A stretch of DNA of 64,000 nucleotides from Wenzhouxiangella sp. AB-CW3 (lineage in GTDB: Bacteria > Pseudomonadota > Gammaproteobacteria > Xanthomonadales > Wenzhouxiangellaceae). Both the position numbers and the translations under genes were made by a program. This document shows positions 18,202 to 27,488 of this stretch, one piece after another. The stretch covers positions 1,937,225 through 2,001,224 of the forward strand of contig NZ_CP061368.1 in NCBI RefSeq assembly GCF_014725735.1, in the 5' to 3' direction. A model generated the notes under the pieces. That model saw nothing but the letters and a program-made list of their open reading frames with translations, searched no databases and was not told where the DNA came from. Within the stretch, counting starts at the first letter, position 1. Each line of letters starts with the position of its first letter.

Positions 18202-19128
18202 TCAGCTCGGCGACATCTGTCGCAAATGGTCAAGGACGCTGCCCAGCGCTTCGGGCAGTGGCGCATCAAACACACGCTCTTCCGGCCACGGCAGATGCAG
18301 GTAGTGGGCGTGCAGGAACAGCCGATCCAGCCTGTCCGGTCCGGACTGTGGATTGTAGCGCTCGTCGCCGGCGATCGGGTGGCCGATATGGGCGGCATGG
18401 GCGCGAATCTGATGGGTGCGGCCGGTTTCTATGACCGCCTCGACATAACTGTAGCCCGGCAAGGCCTCTAGCACGCGGAACACGGTTCTCGCCTCTTGCC
18501 CGTCTTCTGCGACGATGACTCGATGCTGGCCACTGCCGTCGCGAATTTTCTTTAGCGGCGCATCGATAGGCATCTGGGCCTGAGACAGATTGCCCGACAG
18601 CAGGGCCAGGTAGCGCTTGTCTACCGCGCGGGTCGTAAAGGCTTCCTGCAGTGCCACGCTGGCCTGGCGACTGGCCGCGAAAACCACCACTCCGCTGGTG
18701 GGCCGATCGAGCCGGTGAACCGGTTTGAGCCCCTCTCTGATTCGCTCCAGCACATCGATCAGGCCGAACTTCAGTCCACTGCCGCCATGCAATGCAATGC
18801 CGGATGGCTTGTCCACCACCAGCAGGTCGTCATCCTGGTAAAGAATGCGAGCGCGGATGTCCTCGATCAGGCCCAGTGGGATGGACGGCTGTCCGGAGCG
18901 GCGGGTGTCGACCGGTGGAATGCGTACCTGGTCACCGGTCTGGAGCTTCTTCATCGGCTTGGCTCGCCGGCCGTTGACCCGTACCTGCCCGGTCCGTACC
19001 AGTCGGTAGACGAGACTGCGGGGCACGCCTTCGAGGCTGCCGATCAGAAAGTTGTCCAGTCGCTGCCCGGCCTGGTCGGCCGACACGGTGGCATGTCGAA
19101 CTGCCGGCCGCTGCGTTGCTTCACCCAT
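18202..19128 (-). CDS. rluC: 23S rRNA pseudouridine synthase RluC
   Basis: Converts uridines 955, 2504 and 2580 of 23S rRNA to pseudouridine in E. coli. The 308 residues comprise an S4 RNA-binding domain (about 18-75, QRLDNFLIG... and VRVNGRRAKP) and the RluA-type catalytic domain with HRLDRPTSG, catalytic D141, and later GRTHQIRAHAAHIGHPIAGD. The ATG at 19128 (MGEATQRPAV) is preferred over one at 19161 that adds 11 residues. It is divergent from rne across a 598-base interval, exactly the rluC/rne arrangement of E. coli and Pseudomonas. Confidence 0.94.
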   Translation of the reverse strand: MGEATQRPAVRHATVSADQAGQRLDNFLIGSLEGVPRSLVYRLVRTGQVRVNGRRAKPMKKLQTGDQVRIPPVDTRRSGQPSIPLGLIEDIRARILYQDDDLLVVDKPSGIALHGGSGLKFGLIDVLERIREGLKPVHRLDRPTSGVVVFAASRQASVALQEAFTTRAVDKRYLALLSGNLSQAQMPIDAPLKKIRDGSGQHRVIVAEDGQEARTVFRVLEALPGYSYVEAVIETGRTHQIRAHAAHIGHPIAGDERYNPQSGPDRLDRLFLHAHYLHLPWPEERVFDAPLPEALGSVLDHLRQMSPS

Positions 19129-19726
19129 CTCTCGGAGCTTCCTCGGGGAAATGCAAGTCACCGCCTTCAGACTATCATCGAAGGGTGCGCAATGATAAGA
19201 TAATCGGGTTAAGTTCGGGCCATTGGACCAGCCGGCCGGAAATGGTGAATGCCGCTTCCGCCAACCGGCCCGCCCGACTCAACCAGAAAATGGACTCATG
19301 CCCGGCGATGTTTGCTTCAAGCCTTGCGCCGGGCGTCCGTCAGACGGACCAAGACAAGCCCGATTCGGTGCCCTGATAAGGTTCCGGGTCGTGAAATCAA
19401 CAGTGTGGCCGCCGGCCCTTTCAGGTCGGGCGACCGCCCAAAAAGTTACGCGTTCCGCTTCGGCCAGAAGAGACTTGCCGCCGGGGACCGTGCCAGATAT
19501 TTCAGGTGCGCGCTATCGCGCGACCGCCAGTCCGCGAAGCCCGCCGAATGTTGGCTGATGCCTCGCGAGGATTTTGGCGGCGAGACTCCGGTCTCGTCGC
19601 GCCGGCAGCCCGCCGCTGCCCGAACACTGGCTCTCACCAGCCGCCTCTCTTGGGGAGCGCGGCCCTGTCAGGCACTGACCCCCTGGGCAATTCCCCGGTC
19701 GAGCGGACGCCGGAGGAACAATACGA
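19129..19726. promoter_or_regulatory. 598-base rluC/rne intergenic region: divergent promoters and long structured rne leader
   Basis: No convincing gene lies here. AT-rich tracts near 19174-19204 (ATGATAAGATAAT) are the best place for promoters of rluC and rne, though no clear -35 stands out. Downstream, GC-rich inverted repeats are dense: GCGCG-CTAT-CGCGC near 19510, the palindrome CCTCGCGAGG at 19561-19570, and CGAGAC-TCCG-GTCTCG at 19581-19596. The rne ribosome site GGAGG precedes the ATG by 10 bases. E. coli rne has a long leader whose hairpins are cut by RNase E itself for autoregulation; the same function here is inference. Confidence 0.55.
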
Positions 19727-22498
19727 ATGAAACGCATGCTGATCAACGCGACTCAGCCAGAAGAGTTGCGCGTGGCCATTGCCGATGGCCAGACCCTGCT
19801 GGACCTCGACATCGAAGTCCCGGCCCAGGAACAGAAGAAAGCCAACATCTACAAGGGCCGCATCACGCGTGTCGAACCGAGCCTGGACGCCTGTTTCGTC
19901 GAATTCGGATCGGAGCGGCACGGTTTTCTGTCGATGAAGGAAATCAGTCGCGAGTACTTCAGCGAGGCGGCGATCAAGCAGCTCGAGGCCGGTGAGCGAG
20001 TCGAGATCAAGGACGCGGTGTCCGGTGGCCAGGAGATCATCGTCCAGGTCGACAAGGAAGAGCGTGGCACCAAAGGTGCGGCACTGACCACCTTCATCAG
20101 CCTGGCAGGGCGCTACCTCGTGCTGATGCCGAACAATCCCCGTGCCGGCGGCGTGTCGCGCCAGATCACCCGTGATGAACGCAAGGAGCTGCTCGAAACC
20201 CTGAGCGCCATCCGGATTCCCGAGGGCATGGGCGCCATCGTGCGAACCGCGGGCGTCGGCCGCGACAGCGAAGAGCTGCAGTGGGACCTCGACTACCTGC
20301 TGCATCTGTGGAGCGCCATCCAGGAGGCGGCGCGCTCACGCAAGGCCCCCTTTCTGATCTACCAGGAAAGCAACCTGATCATCCGTGCGCTGCGCGACTA
20401 CCTGCGCGAGGATATCGGTGAAATCCTGATCGACGACGAAAAGGTCTTCGAGGACGCACGCGAGTTCATGCAGCAGGTCATGCCGCATAATCTGCGCAAG
20501 CTCAAGACCTACAACGACGCGACCCCGCTGTTCTCCCGATTCCAGATCGAAAGCCAGATCGAGTCGGCTTTTGCCCGCGAGGTGCGACTGCCGTCGGGCG
20601 GCGCCCTGGTCATCGACCATACCGAGGCATTGCTGTCGATCGATATCAACTCGGCCCGAGCCACCAAGGGGGCCGATATCGAAGAGACCGCGCTGCAGAC
20701 GAATCTGGAAGCGGCCGACGAGCTGGCCCGCCAGTTGCGGCTTCGTGACCTGGGCGGTCTGGTGGTTGTCGATTTCATCGACATGATGAGCAAGGACGCG
20801 CAGCGTCAGGTCGAGAATCGTCTGCGTGATGCCATGCGCATGGACAAGGCGCGGGTACAGATCGGGCGCATTTCGCGGTTCGGTTTGCTGGAGATGTCGC
20901 GTCAGCGACTGAGGCCGTCACTGGGTGAATCCAGCTATATCACCTGCCCTCGCTGCGACGGATACGGTGCCATTCGTTCCATTGAATCGCTGGCGCTGTC
21001 GATCCTGCGCCTGGCCGAAGAGGAATCGATGAAGGAACACACCTCACGGGTCATCGTGCAGGCACCCATCGAGGTCGGCAACTTCCTGCTCAACGAAAAG
21101 CGCGATGCCATGGCCGAGCTGGAACAGCGCAACAAGGTGCCGATCACCATCGTCGCCAATCGCTACCTGGAAACCCCGCGTTTCGACATTCAGCGCCTGC
21201 GCAGCAGCGAATCGATTGACGAGCCGAGCTACGCCCTGGCCACCGGGGAGGACCTGGAGGCCACAGCCGGACAAGGGGATGTACAGGGTCAGGCAGCGCC
21301 TCCGCCGCCACCACCGCCGGCTGCAGTCAGCGGCGTTCGGCCACGTGCACCGGCCCCGGCCCGCAAGAACGATGGTTTCATCGCTCGCTTGATAGCCGTG
21401 TTGCGCGGCTGGTTCGGGGGTGGCGACGATGGCGAGGGCCGCAAACAGCGCGGCAAGCAGCGCCGACACGATCGCAAGCGATCGGGCAAGGCCGTCAGTG
21501 GCCAGCATCGACGCCCGAATCGAGGCAAGCCACAGGACGGCAAAGGCAAGTCGGGACCGGAGAAGTCCGGTTCTCCGGCGCGCAAGAAGAAGGGCAGCAA
21601 GAAGAAGGCAGCCCAGGCCCGCAAGGGACCGGACGATTCCAACCGCCCGTCGGATGGTGGCACGCCCGAAGCACCCAAAAAGAAGAAGAAGCGGCGTCGG
21701 CGCGGTGGCAAGAAACGCCGCGCTCGCGGCGATGGTCAGCAGCAGGATGCTGGTTCGGGCAAGGAACAGCACAGTCAAGGCTCGGACAAAGCGCAGCAGA
21801 ACCAAGGCTCCGGAAAAGAGCAGCAGAGTCAGGCTGAGCCACAGAGCCATAAGCGGCAACAGAAGCAGTCGCAACAGAAGTCACGCCCGCCGCAGACTGA
21901 TTCGCCTGGCAAGGGCGAACAGGCTAGCGGCAGCGAAGGCAAGGTTGGCGGCAAGGAGCAGAGCGGTCAGAAAGCCGACGACACCGCATCGAGCAGCCCG
22001 ACGACTGCGCCTGCCGCGCAGCAGCCAGTCCGAAATCAGGATGATGCAGCGAAGCGGAAAGAGCCGTCGACCAAGTCGCACACCGGGGCTGCTGAGAACA
22101 GCAGGAATGAAACCCCAGCGCCCGCTGCCGAGCCGAAGAAGGCGCCAGAAGACAGCAAGTCTACTTCCGAACGCTCGAAGCAGCGTGCTGACGATCAGAA
22201 GCCCGACAATTCTCGGAGCGGGGAGTCATCGGCGGACAAGACATCGCCACAGCAGCAAGGTGAAAAGCCCTCCTCGCCGAGCAAGACATCCGCGGATGGC
22301 GGCAAGCAATCCGTGGCCGGTGAGAGCAGCACAAAGGCATCCTCGGACAGCGGCGAATCGCGCAAGGACAAGAAGCCGGCACCGGACCCTGCTAGCAGCA
22401 ACAGCCGGAAGGCCGACTCCGAATCACGTCCACAGGCGGTGCCCGAAGGTGGCGGCATCTACCGCCTGAACAAGGACGGCGAAGACAAGAAAGACTGA
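19727..22498 (+). CDS. rne: Ribonuclease E
   Basis: Essential single-strand endoribonuclease and scaffold of the RNA degradosome. The 923 residues begin with the S1 domain ([21 protein letters not shown] near 40-60), then the DNase I-like catalytic domain with D306 in [14 protein letters not shown] and D349 in VVVDFIDM, matching E. coli D303 and D346, and the zinc-link CPRC (C407, C410). From about 520 to the end the protein is disordered: Pro-rich, then a strongly basic Arg/Lys block (about 565-675), then a Gln/Ser/Lys/Glu-rich tail ending [16 protein letters not shown]. The tail should carry RNA and partner binding sites, but I cannot name individual motifs. Start ATG has GGAGG 10 bases upstream. 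Confidence 0.96.
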   Translation: MKRMLINATQPEELRVAIADGQTLLDLDIEVPAQEQKKANIYKGRITRVEPSLDACFVEFGSERHGFLSMKEISREYFSEAAIKQLEAGERVEIKDAVSGGQEIIVQVDKEERGTKGAALTTFISLAGRYLVLMPNNPRAGGVSRQITRDERKELLETLSAIRIPEGMGAIVRTAGVGRDSEELQWDLDYLLHLWSAIQEAARSRKAPFLIYQESNLIIRALRDYLREDIGEILIDDEKVFEDAREFMQQVMPHNLRKLKTYNDATPLFSRFQIESQIESAFAREVRLPSGGALVIDHTEALLSIDINSARATKGADIEETALQTNLEAADELARQLRLRDLGGLVVVDFIDMMSKDAQRQVENRLRDAMRMDKARVQIGRISRFGLLEMSRQRLRPSLGESSYITCPRCDGYGAIRSIESLALSILRLAEEESMKEHTSRVIVQAPIEVGNFLLNEKRDAMAELEQRNKVPITIVANRYLETPRFDIQRLRSSESIDEPSYALATGEDLEATAGQGDVQGQAAPPPPPPPAAVSGVRPRAPAPARKNDGFIARLIAVLRGWFGGGDDGEGRKQRGKQRRHDRKRSGKAVSGQHRRPNRGKPQDGKGKSGPEKSGSPARKKKGSKKKAAQARKGPDDSNRPSDGGTPEAPKKKKKRRRRGGKKRRARGDGQQQDAGSGKEQHSQGSDKAQQNQGSGKEQQSQAEPQSHKRQQKQSQQKSRPPQTDSPGKGEQASGSEGKVGGKEQSGQKADDTASSSPTTAPAAQQPVRNQDDAAKRKEPSTKSHTGAAENSRNETPAPAAEPKKAPEDSKSTSERSKQRADDQKPDNSRSGESSADKTSPQQQGEKPSSPSKTSADGGKQSVAGESSTKASSDSGESRKDKKPAPDPASSNSRKADSESRPQAVPEGGGIYRLNKDGEDKKD

Positions 22499-22504
22499 CA
22501 CTCA

Positions 22505-22558
22505 CCAGGCCGTCTGGCCTGGAGGACGGCCTGACCGGAAATCGTTCCGGTCAGGCCG
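22505..22558. terminator. Tandem hairpins between convergent rne and uvrY
   Basis: Two perfect inverted repeats follow the rne stop: CCAGGCC-GTCT-GGCCTGG (22505-22522) and a 14-base-pair stem CGGCCTGACCGGAA with loop ATCG (22527-22558). The second includes the stop codon of the convergent response-regulator gene. There is no U-tract on either strand, so this is not a canonical intrinsic terminator. It could act as a bidirectional 3'-end stabiliser or a pause site for factor-dependent termination. Confidence 0.55.
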
Positions 22559-23195
22559 AGTCGGCGCTGACCAGCCCGTAGCGCAATGCCATGCGCAGCA
22601 GCTCCACCTCGCTGTTGACCCCGATTTTTTCATAGATCCGGTACTTGTAGGTCGCCACGGTCTTGGGGCTGACCTTGATGACCTCGCCGATAGAAGGCAT
22701 CTTCATCCCCTGGATCAGCATCAGGGCAATCTCCAGCTCCCTGCCGGTCAGTTCCTGAAACGGCGACTGCGGCGTACCCGGCAACAGGGACAGCGCCAGT
22801 TGCTGCGCGATATCGGCGCCAATGTAGCGTTCACCCCGCCGTACCGTCCTGACGGCATTGATCAGCTCCTGTGCATTGCAGGCCTTGGTCAGGTAACCGG
22901 TCGCGCCAATATCGAGCAATCGCGCCGGAAGCGGCGGCTCGCTGTGCGCTGTCAGCACAATCACCCGAATGTCGGGCTGAACCTTGAGAATGCGTTCCGT
23001 GGTTTCCAGCCCTGACAGTCCGGGCAGCCCGACATCCATCAGAATCACATCGGGTTCCAGATCGCGGGCGAGATGGATGGCCTCCTCCCCGGAACTTGCC
23101 TCACCGACCAACTCGAAATCTTCGGCATCGGCCAGTATGTTCTTCAGTCCCGTACGAACCAGATCGTGATCATCGACAATCATTATTGCAGTCAC
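22551..23195 (-). CDS. uvrY: NarL/FixJ-family response regulator, GacA/UvrY type
   Basis: DNA-binding response regulator, probably the partner of a BarA/GacS kinase controlling CsrA/RsmA-binding small RNAs. The 214 residues (GacA is about the same length) have a receiver domain with acidic pocket DD at 8-9, phosphoacceptor D54 (VILMDVGLPG), a Thr in VLTAHS and K in YLTKAC, and a LuxR-type helix-turn-helix (LTGRELEIALMLIQGM, SPKTVATYKYRIYEKIG). The start is GTG at 23195, with AGGAGG 10 bases upstream. In Pseudomonas and E. coli this gene precedes uvrC and pgsA; here it stands alone, about 14 kb away from them. Confidence 0.87.
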   Translation of the reverse strand: MTAIMIVDDHDLVRTGLKNILADAEDFELVGEASSGEEAIHLARDLEPDVILMDVGLPGLSGLETTERILKVQPDIRVIVLTAHSEPPLPARLLDIGATGYLTKACNAQELINAVRTVRRGERYIGADIAQQLALSLLPGTPQSPFQELTGRELEIALMLIQGMKMPSIGEVIKVSPKTVATYKYRIYEKIGVNSEVELLRMALRYGLVSADSA

Positions 23196-23381
23196 GTGAA
23201 CAGCCCCTCCTGCTGCGTAATTGGTGGTTCTTGCCAATCATTAACTTACAGCAATTCCCGACCGGGCGGCAATCCGGGGTACTGCCGGGCCGTCATCCCC
23301 ATCCACAACAATACCCCGCCCAACACGGTATCATCTGCCGTTCATCCAAACTGACCAGAATTCTGGCCAATGGAGTCACCA

Positions 23382-24527
23382 ATGCAGAAATCCCGTTTCC
23401 CCGCAGTTGCATCCCTGTTGCTTGGGGCCGGCCTTGCCTCGTCGCTGGCGCTGAGTGCCAGCACGGAGAGCATCAGCACCGAGTACCAGGGCTTTGAGCT
23501 CACCACCGTCGCCGAAGGGCTGGAACACCCCTGGTCAATCGCCTTCCTGCCTGACGGCGACATGCTGGTCACCGAACGACCCGGGCGACTCAATCGCATC
23601 GATGCCGATGGCAATACCACGGTGATCGAAGGCACACCCGAGGTAGTTGCCCGTGGACAGGGTGGTCTGCTGGAGGTCGTGCTGCACCCCGCCTTTGAAG
23701 ACAATGGCACCATCTACCTGACCTACTCCAAGGGCGGTGATGGCGAGGACACGGCCACCGCCCTGGCGCGCGGACGACTGGACGGTGATCGTCTGCACGA
23801 TGTCGAAGACATCTTCGTACAGAACCGTTATTCCCAACCGGGCCGACATTACGGTTCAAGGCTGGCCTGGCTGTCTGACGGTACGCTGCTGATGAGCATC
23901 GGTGACCGTGGCGCCGAGCCACCGCGGGCGCAGGATCCGCTCGATCATGCCGGCACGCTGTTGCGCCTGAACGACGACGGAAGCATTCCGGCCGACAACC
24001 CCTTTGTCGACGATGACGATGTCGCTTCCGAGATCTACTCCATGGGGCACCGGAACATTCAGGGTCTGGTCGTCGATCCCGAATCCGGCATAATCTGGGC
24101 CACCGAGCATGGTCCGAGGGGCGGAGATGAACTCAACCGTATCGAGCCCGGCCTCAACTACGGCTGGCCGGTGCAGAGTCGTGGACTGGATTATCGTACC
24201 GGAGAACAGTTCGGCGATAGCGTTCGCGACCATCCTGACATGGTCAACCCGGTTGTCGACTGGACACCCAGTCTCGCCGCATCCGGCCTGGCCTTGCTGG
24301 TTGACGACCACTTCGCTGCCTGGCAGGGCAATCTGCTGGCCGGTGGCCTTCGGTCTGAGCACATCCGCCGTGTCGAACTGCGTGACGGCGAGGTCGTCCA
24401 CGAGGAAGAACTGCTGCGCGGGCATGTGGGCCGTATCCGGGATGTGCGTGTTGGACCCGACGGCAATATTTACGTTGCCACCGACAGCAGCGATGGCGCG
24501 ATCTACAGGATGTCACCCGAGAGCTGA
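23382..24527 (+). CDS. PQQ-dependent soluble aldose sugar dehydrogenase (YliI-like)
   Basis: Periplasmic quinoprotein of the GDH-B/Asd beta-propeller family oxidising aldoses. The 381 residues start with a signal peptide (MQKSRFPAVASLLLGAGLAS), then VAEGLEHPWSIAFLPDGDMLVTER, the standard opening of the family. GQGGLLEVVLHPAF contains the catalytic-site region, and GHRNIQGL, TEHGPRGGDELN and a final DGNIYVATDSSDGAIYR repeat follow. The ATG at 23382 has GGAG 6 bases upstream and is preferred to one at 23370. The PQQ source is not encoded nearby. The same-strand neighbour coaE follows after only 11 bases. Confidence 0.9.
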   Translation: MQKSRFPAVASLLLGAGLASSLALSASTESISTEYQGFELTTVAEGLEHPWSIAFLPDGDMLVTERPGRLNRIDADGNTTVIEGTPEVVARGQGGLLEVVLHPAFEDNGTIYLTYSKGGDGEDTATALARGRLDGDRLHDVEDIFVQNRYSQPGRHYGSRLAWLSDGTLLMSIGDRGAEPPRAQDPLDHAGTLLRLNDDGSIPADNPFVDDDDVASEIYSMGHRNIQGLVVDPESGIIWATEHGPRGGDELNRIEPGLNYGWPVQSRGLDYRTGEQFGDSVRDHPDMVNPVVDWTPSLAASGLALLVDDHFAAWQGNLLAGGLRSEHIRRVELRDGEVVHEEELLRGHVGRIRDVRVGPDGNIYVATDSSDGAIYRMSPES

Positions 24528-24538
24528 ATCGCGACTTG

Positions 24539-25213
24539 ATGCAACGCATAAAGTCTGATCGCACCGACGAGCGGGGGCAACTGCCCCTGCTCGTCGTGCT
24601 GACCGGCGGTGTGGCCAGCGGCAAAAGCCTCGCCGCCGACTACTTTGCCGAACTGGGAGCAGCGGTCATCGATACCGACCTGATCGCGCGCGAGGTCGTG
24701 GCTCCCGGCTCGGACGGACTGGCCGAGGTTGCCCGTGTCTTTGGCCCGGAAATGATAGACGAAAACGGTGAACTGAACCGTCGCCGCCTGCGTGAACAGG
24801 TCTTTGCCGACGACCAGTCCCGTCAGCAGCTCGAAGACATGCTGCATCCGCGCATCGAGCGCCGCGCACGTGAGCATATTGCTGCAGCCGGCAGCCACCA
24901 TGACTACATCGTGCTGGTCGTTCCGCTGCTGGTTGAAACCGGCCTGTTTCCCGAGGCTGATGTCGTGGTGGTGATTGATGTCCCCGAAATAGTACAGATC
25001 GAGCGCCTGACCGGGCGCGACCGCATCGATCACCAGCAGGCAAAGGCCATGCTCAATGCACAGGCCAGCCGGGAGCAGAGACGGGCAGCCGCCGACGAAG
25101 TGCTCGACAACACCGGCAGCCCTGACGATCTGCACAAGTCCGTGCGGGCACTGCACGACAAGCTGCGAGAAACCGCACGGCGCAGGCGATCAGCAGGTTC
25201 CCGACCGGCCTGA
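24539..25213 (+). CDS. coaE: Dephospho-CoA kinase
   Basis: Last enzyme of coenzyme A synthesis, phosphorylating the 3'-hydroxyl of dephospho-CoA. The 224 residues have the P-loop LTGGVASGKS, then VIDTDLIAREVV (DxD of the substrate site), HPRIERRARE, VVPLLVETGLF and a Lid-containing segment RLTGRDRIDHQQA. In many gammaproteobacteria coaE lies in the pilBCD cluster; here it follows the sugar dehydrogenase instead. It ends 1 base before the convergent EF-G-like gene. The first ATG at 24539 is used; a TTG directly before it is possible. No strong ribosome site decides the start. Confidence 0.94.
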   Translation: MQRIKSDRTDERGQLPLLVVLTGGVASGKSLAADYFAELGAAVIDTDLIAREVVAPGSDGLAEVARVFGPEMIDENGELNRRRLREQVFADDQSRQQLEDMLHPRIERRAREHIAAAGSHHDYIVLVVPLLVETGLFPEADVVVVIDVPEIVQIERLTGRDRIDHQQAKAMLNAQASREQRRAAADEVLDNTGSPDDLHKSVRALHDKLRETARRRRSAGSRPA

Positions 25214-25214
25214 C

Positions 25215-27260
25215 TCAGCTTTCGCCGGCGCTTTCGCCCTGCTTGAATGCTTCGACAATTTCCTTCTGCACATTACCCGGAACGGCCTCGTAGTGGGAGA
25301 AAGACATGGTGTAGCGCCCTTCCCCGCCAGTCAGGCTTTTCAGTTCAGTCGGAAAATCGGTCAGCGCCGAAAGCGGGACCGCCGCCGAAATACTGGTAAA
25401 GCCGCCACGCAGACTGTCGGTTCCCTGTATGCGTGCACGCTTGGATGCCAGTGAACCGGTGACATCGCCCATGGCCGCGTCGGGAACCGTCACTTCCAGT
25501 TCGACTATCGGTTCCAGCACCTGCGGTCCGGCATTGTGCACTGCATCCAGAAATGCGCGTCGACCGGCAATCACGAAAGCCACTTCCTTGGAATCGACCG
25601 GATGGTGCTTGCCGTCATAGACCACGGCCTCGATATCCTGCATCGGATAACCGGCAACGGCCCCCTCCTCGAGCACCTGGCGCACCCCTTTTTCAACGGC
25701 CGGAATCAGACCGGTCGGGATGGCACCGCCGACGACTTCCGAGCGGAAGCTGAAACCCTCGCCGCGGGCCAGCGGCCGCACGCGCATGAAGACTTCGCCA
25801 AACTGACCGGCGCCACCGGTCTGCTTCTTGTGGCGGTAATGGCCCTCGGCCGAGCGGGTAATAGTTTCCCGGTAGGCTACCCGAGGTGTGCGTGTGTTGA
25901 CCTCGGCTCCAAAGCGTTGCTTCATGCGTTCGAGCATGATGCGCAGGTGCATTTCTCCCAGGCCGCGAATAACGGTCTCGTTGAGTTCCTGGTGATGCTC
26001 AACCTGGAAGCAGGGGTCCTCCTCGGCCAGCCGGGCCAGTGCCGATGCCACCTTCTGTTCGCTACCCCGGGTCGTGGCCTCCACGGCCAGGCCGAACATG
26101 GGCTGGGGGAAGTCCACGGGTTTGAGATAGTAGTGATCCTCGTCGTGACTGTCGTGAAGCAAGGCGTCGTAGTGAATGTCATCCACCTTGGCCAGTGCAC
26201 AGATGTCGCCGGGCACGGCCCGCTCGATCTCGATATGCTCCTTGCCGTGTATGCGGTAGAGGTGTGAGACCTTGAAGGCCTTGCGACTGTCGCCGACATA
26301 AAGCTGTGTGTCGGGCGTGATCGTGCCCTGGTAAAGGCGGAAGATACCCAGTTTGCCGGCATAAGGGTCGTTGCTGACCTTGAAGACATGCGCGAGCACA
26401 TGCGCCTCGGGATCGGGTCGAGCCTCGACCCGCTCACCATCGGGCCCCTTGCGAAAAGGCGGCGGGTTGCCCTCTGCGGGACTGGGGAGCAGGCGCTTGC
26501 AAAAGCGCAGGAATTCTCCGCAGCCAGCACCGGTCAGTGCCGAGGTGAAGCAGATCGGCACCAGGTGACCGTCGCGCAGCGCGCGTTCGAAGGCATCGTG
26601 CAGCTCGTCCGGAGAAATCTCCTCGCCTTCCAGGTACTTCGCCATGAGCGCTTCATCGGTTTCGATCACCTGGTCAATGATTTCGGTGTGTGCCTCGGCA
26701 AGCGACAGAACATCGGTCTGTCCATCACTCTTGAAAAAACAGTCGCGCACGGTGGAATAGTTTTCCGCCGGCAGGTTGATAGGCAGGCACTGGGCACCGA
26801 ACTCTTCGCGGATGGCAGCGACCAGCTCCTCCAGGTCGATGCCCTCGGCATCAATACGGTTGATGATGATGATGCGACACAGTCGGCGTTGGCGGGCACG
26901 TCGCATCAGGCGTCGCGTCGACATCTCGATGCCGTTGCTGGCGTTGACCACGATGGCTGCGGTTTCGGCCGCCGCCATGGCCGACAAGGCCTGGCCGCGG
27001 AAATCAGGGTCGCCGGGGGTATCCAGGATATTGATGTGGACGCCATCGTGATCGATCGATGCCAGGGCCGATTCCAGGGAGTGCTGGTAGGCTTTCTCCA
27101 GGGGGTCGTAATCCGACACGGTAGTGCCTCGTTCGAGACTGCCGGGTTCTCCCTGAACCCCGGCCTTGACCATCAGCATTTCGAGCAGGCTTGTTTTCCC
27201 GGCCCCGGTGTGCCCGACCAGGGCCAGGTTACGTATGTCGCCGGTTTCGTTGGCACTCAT
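25215..27260 (-). CDS. Elongation factor G-like translational GTPase (EF-G paralogue)
   Basis: A 681-residue five-domain protein of the EF-G superfamily but distinct from canonical FusA. G1 is GHTGAGKTS; the switch I region reads EKAYQHSLESAL rather than the usual RGITI; G3 is DTPGDPDFRGQ, with Asp where EF-G has the catalytic His of DTPGH; G4 is INRID instead of NKMD. Domains III-V are present (GLGEMHLRIMLERM, GHYRHKKQTGGAGQFGEV, TDSLRGGFTSISAAVPLSAL). I start at the ATG at 27260, with GGAGAG upstream. It stands alone, convergent with coaE. Function is unknown; related EF-G2 proteins have weak or altered GTPase activity. Confidence 0.87.
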   Translation of the reverse strand: MSANETGDIRNLALVGHTGAGKTSLLEMLMVKAGVQGEPGSLERGTTVSDYDPLEKAYQHSLESALASIDHDGVHINILDTPGDPDFRGQALSAMAAAETAAIVVNASNGIEMSTRRLMRRARQRRLCRIIIINRIDAEGIDLEELVAAIREEFGAQCLPINLPAENYSTVRDCFFKSDGQTDVLSLAEAHTEIIDQVIETDEALMAKYLEGEEISPDELHDAFERALRDGHLVPICFTSALTGAGCGEFLRFCKRLLPSPAEGNPPPFRKGPDGERVEARPDPEAHVLAHVFKVSNDPYAGKLGIFRLYQGTITPDTQLYVGDSRKAFKVSHLYRIHGKEHIEIERAVPGDICALAKVDDIHYDALLHDSHDEDHYYLKPVDFPQPMFGLAVEATTRGSEQKVASALARLAEEDPCFQVEHHQELNETVIRGLGEMHLRIMLERMKQRFGAEVNTRTPRVAYRETITRSAEGHYRHKKQTGGAGQFGEVFMRVRPLARGEGFSFRSEVVGGAIPTGLIPAVEKGVRQVLEEGAVAGYPMQDIEAVVYDGKHHPVDSKEVAFVIAGRRAFLDAVHNAGPQVLEPIVELEVTVPDAAMGDVTGSLASKRARIQGTDSLRGGFTSISAAVPLSALTDFPTELKSLTGGEGRYTMSFSHYEAVPGNVQKEIVEAFKQGESAGES

Positions 27261-27488
27261 CTCTACACTCTCCGATTCGGTTGTCAGCCCTGGATCCCGA
27301 GGAGCATGCACCCCGGGCGCGCTGCGTGGGGTTTTACCGGCATGTTAATTGAGCAACTGCAACACGGCAAATCTTGCCCCGGGCGGCCCCTGCACAAATT
27401 GCGGATTCATGATCGGTTCAGTACGACCCACCTAATCTTTGCCTCAGGCATGAGGTTCCCCTGTTTCGCCTGATCAAAGGAGAGAATG

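Noticed and set aside
19249-19995. Plus-strand frame through the rne leader into rne
   Set aside because: Wrong frame relative to rne, Arg/Ser/Pro-rich, and no ribosome site; the leader is better read as non-coding.
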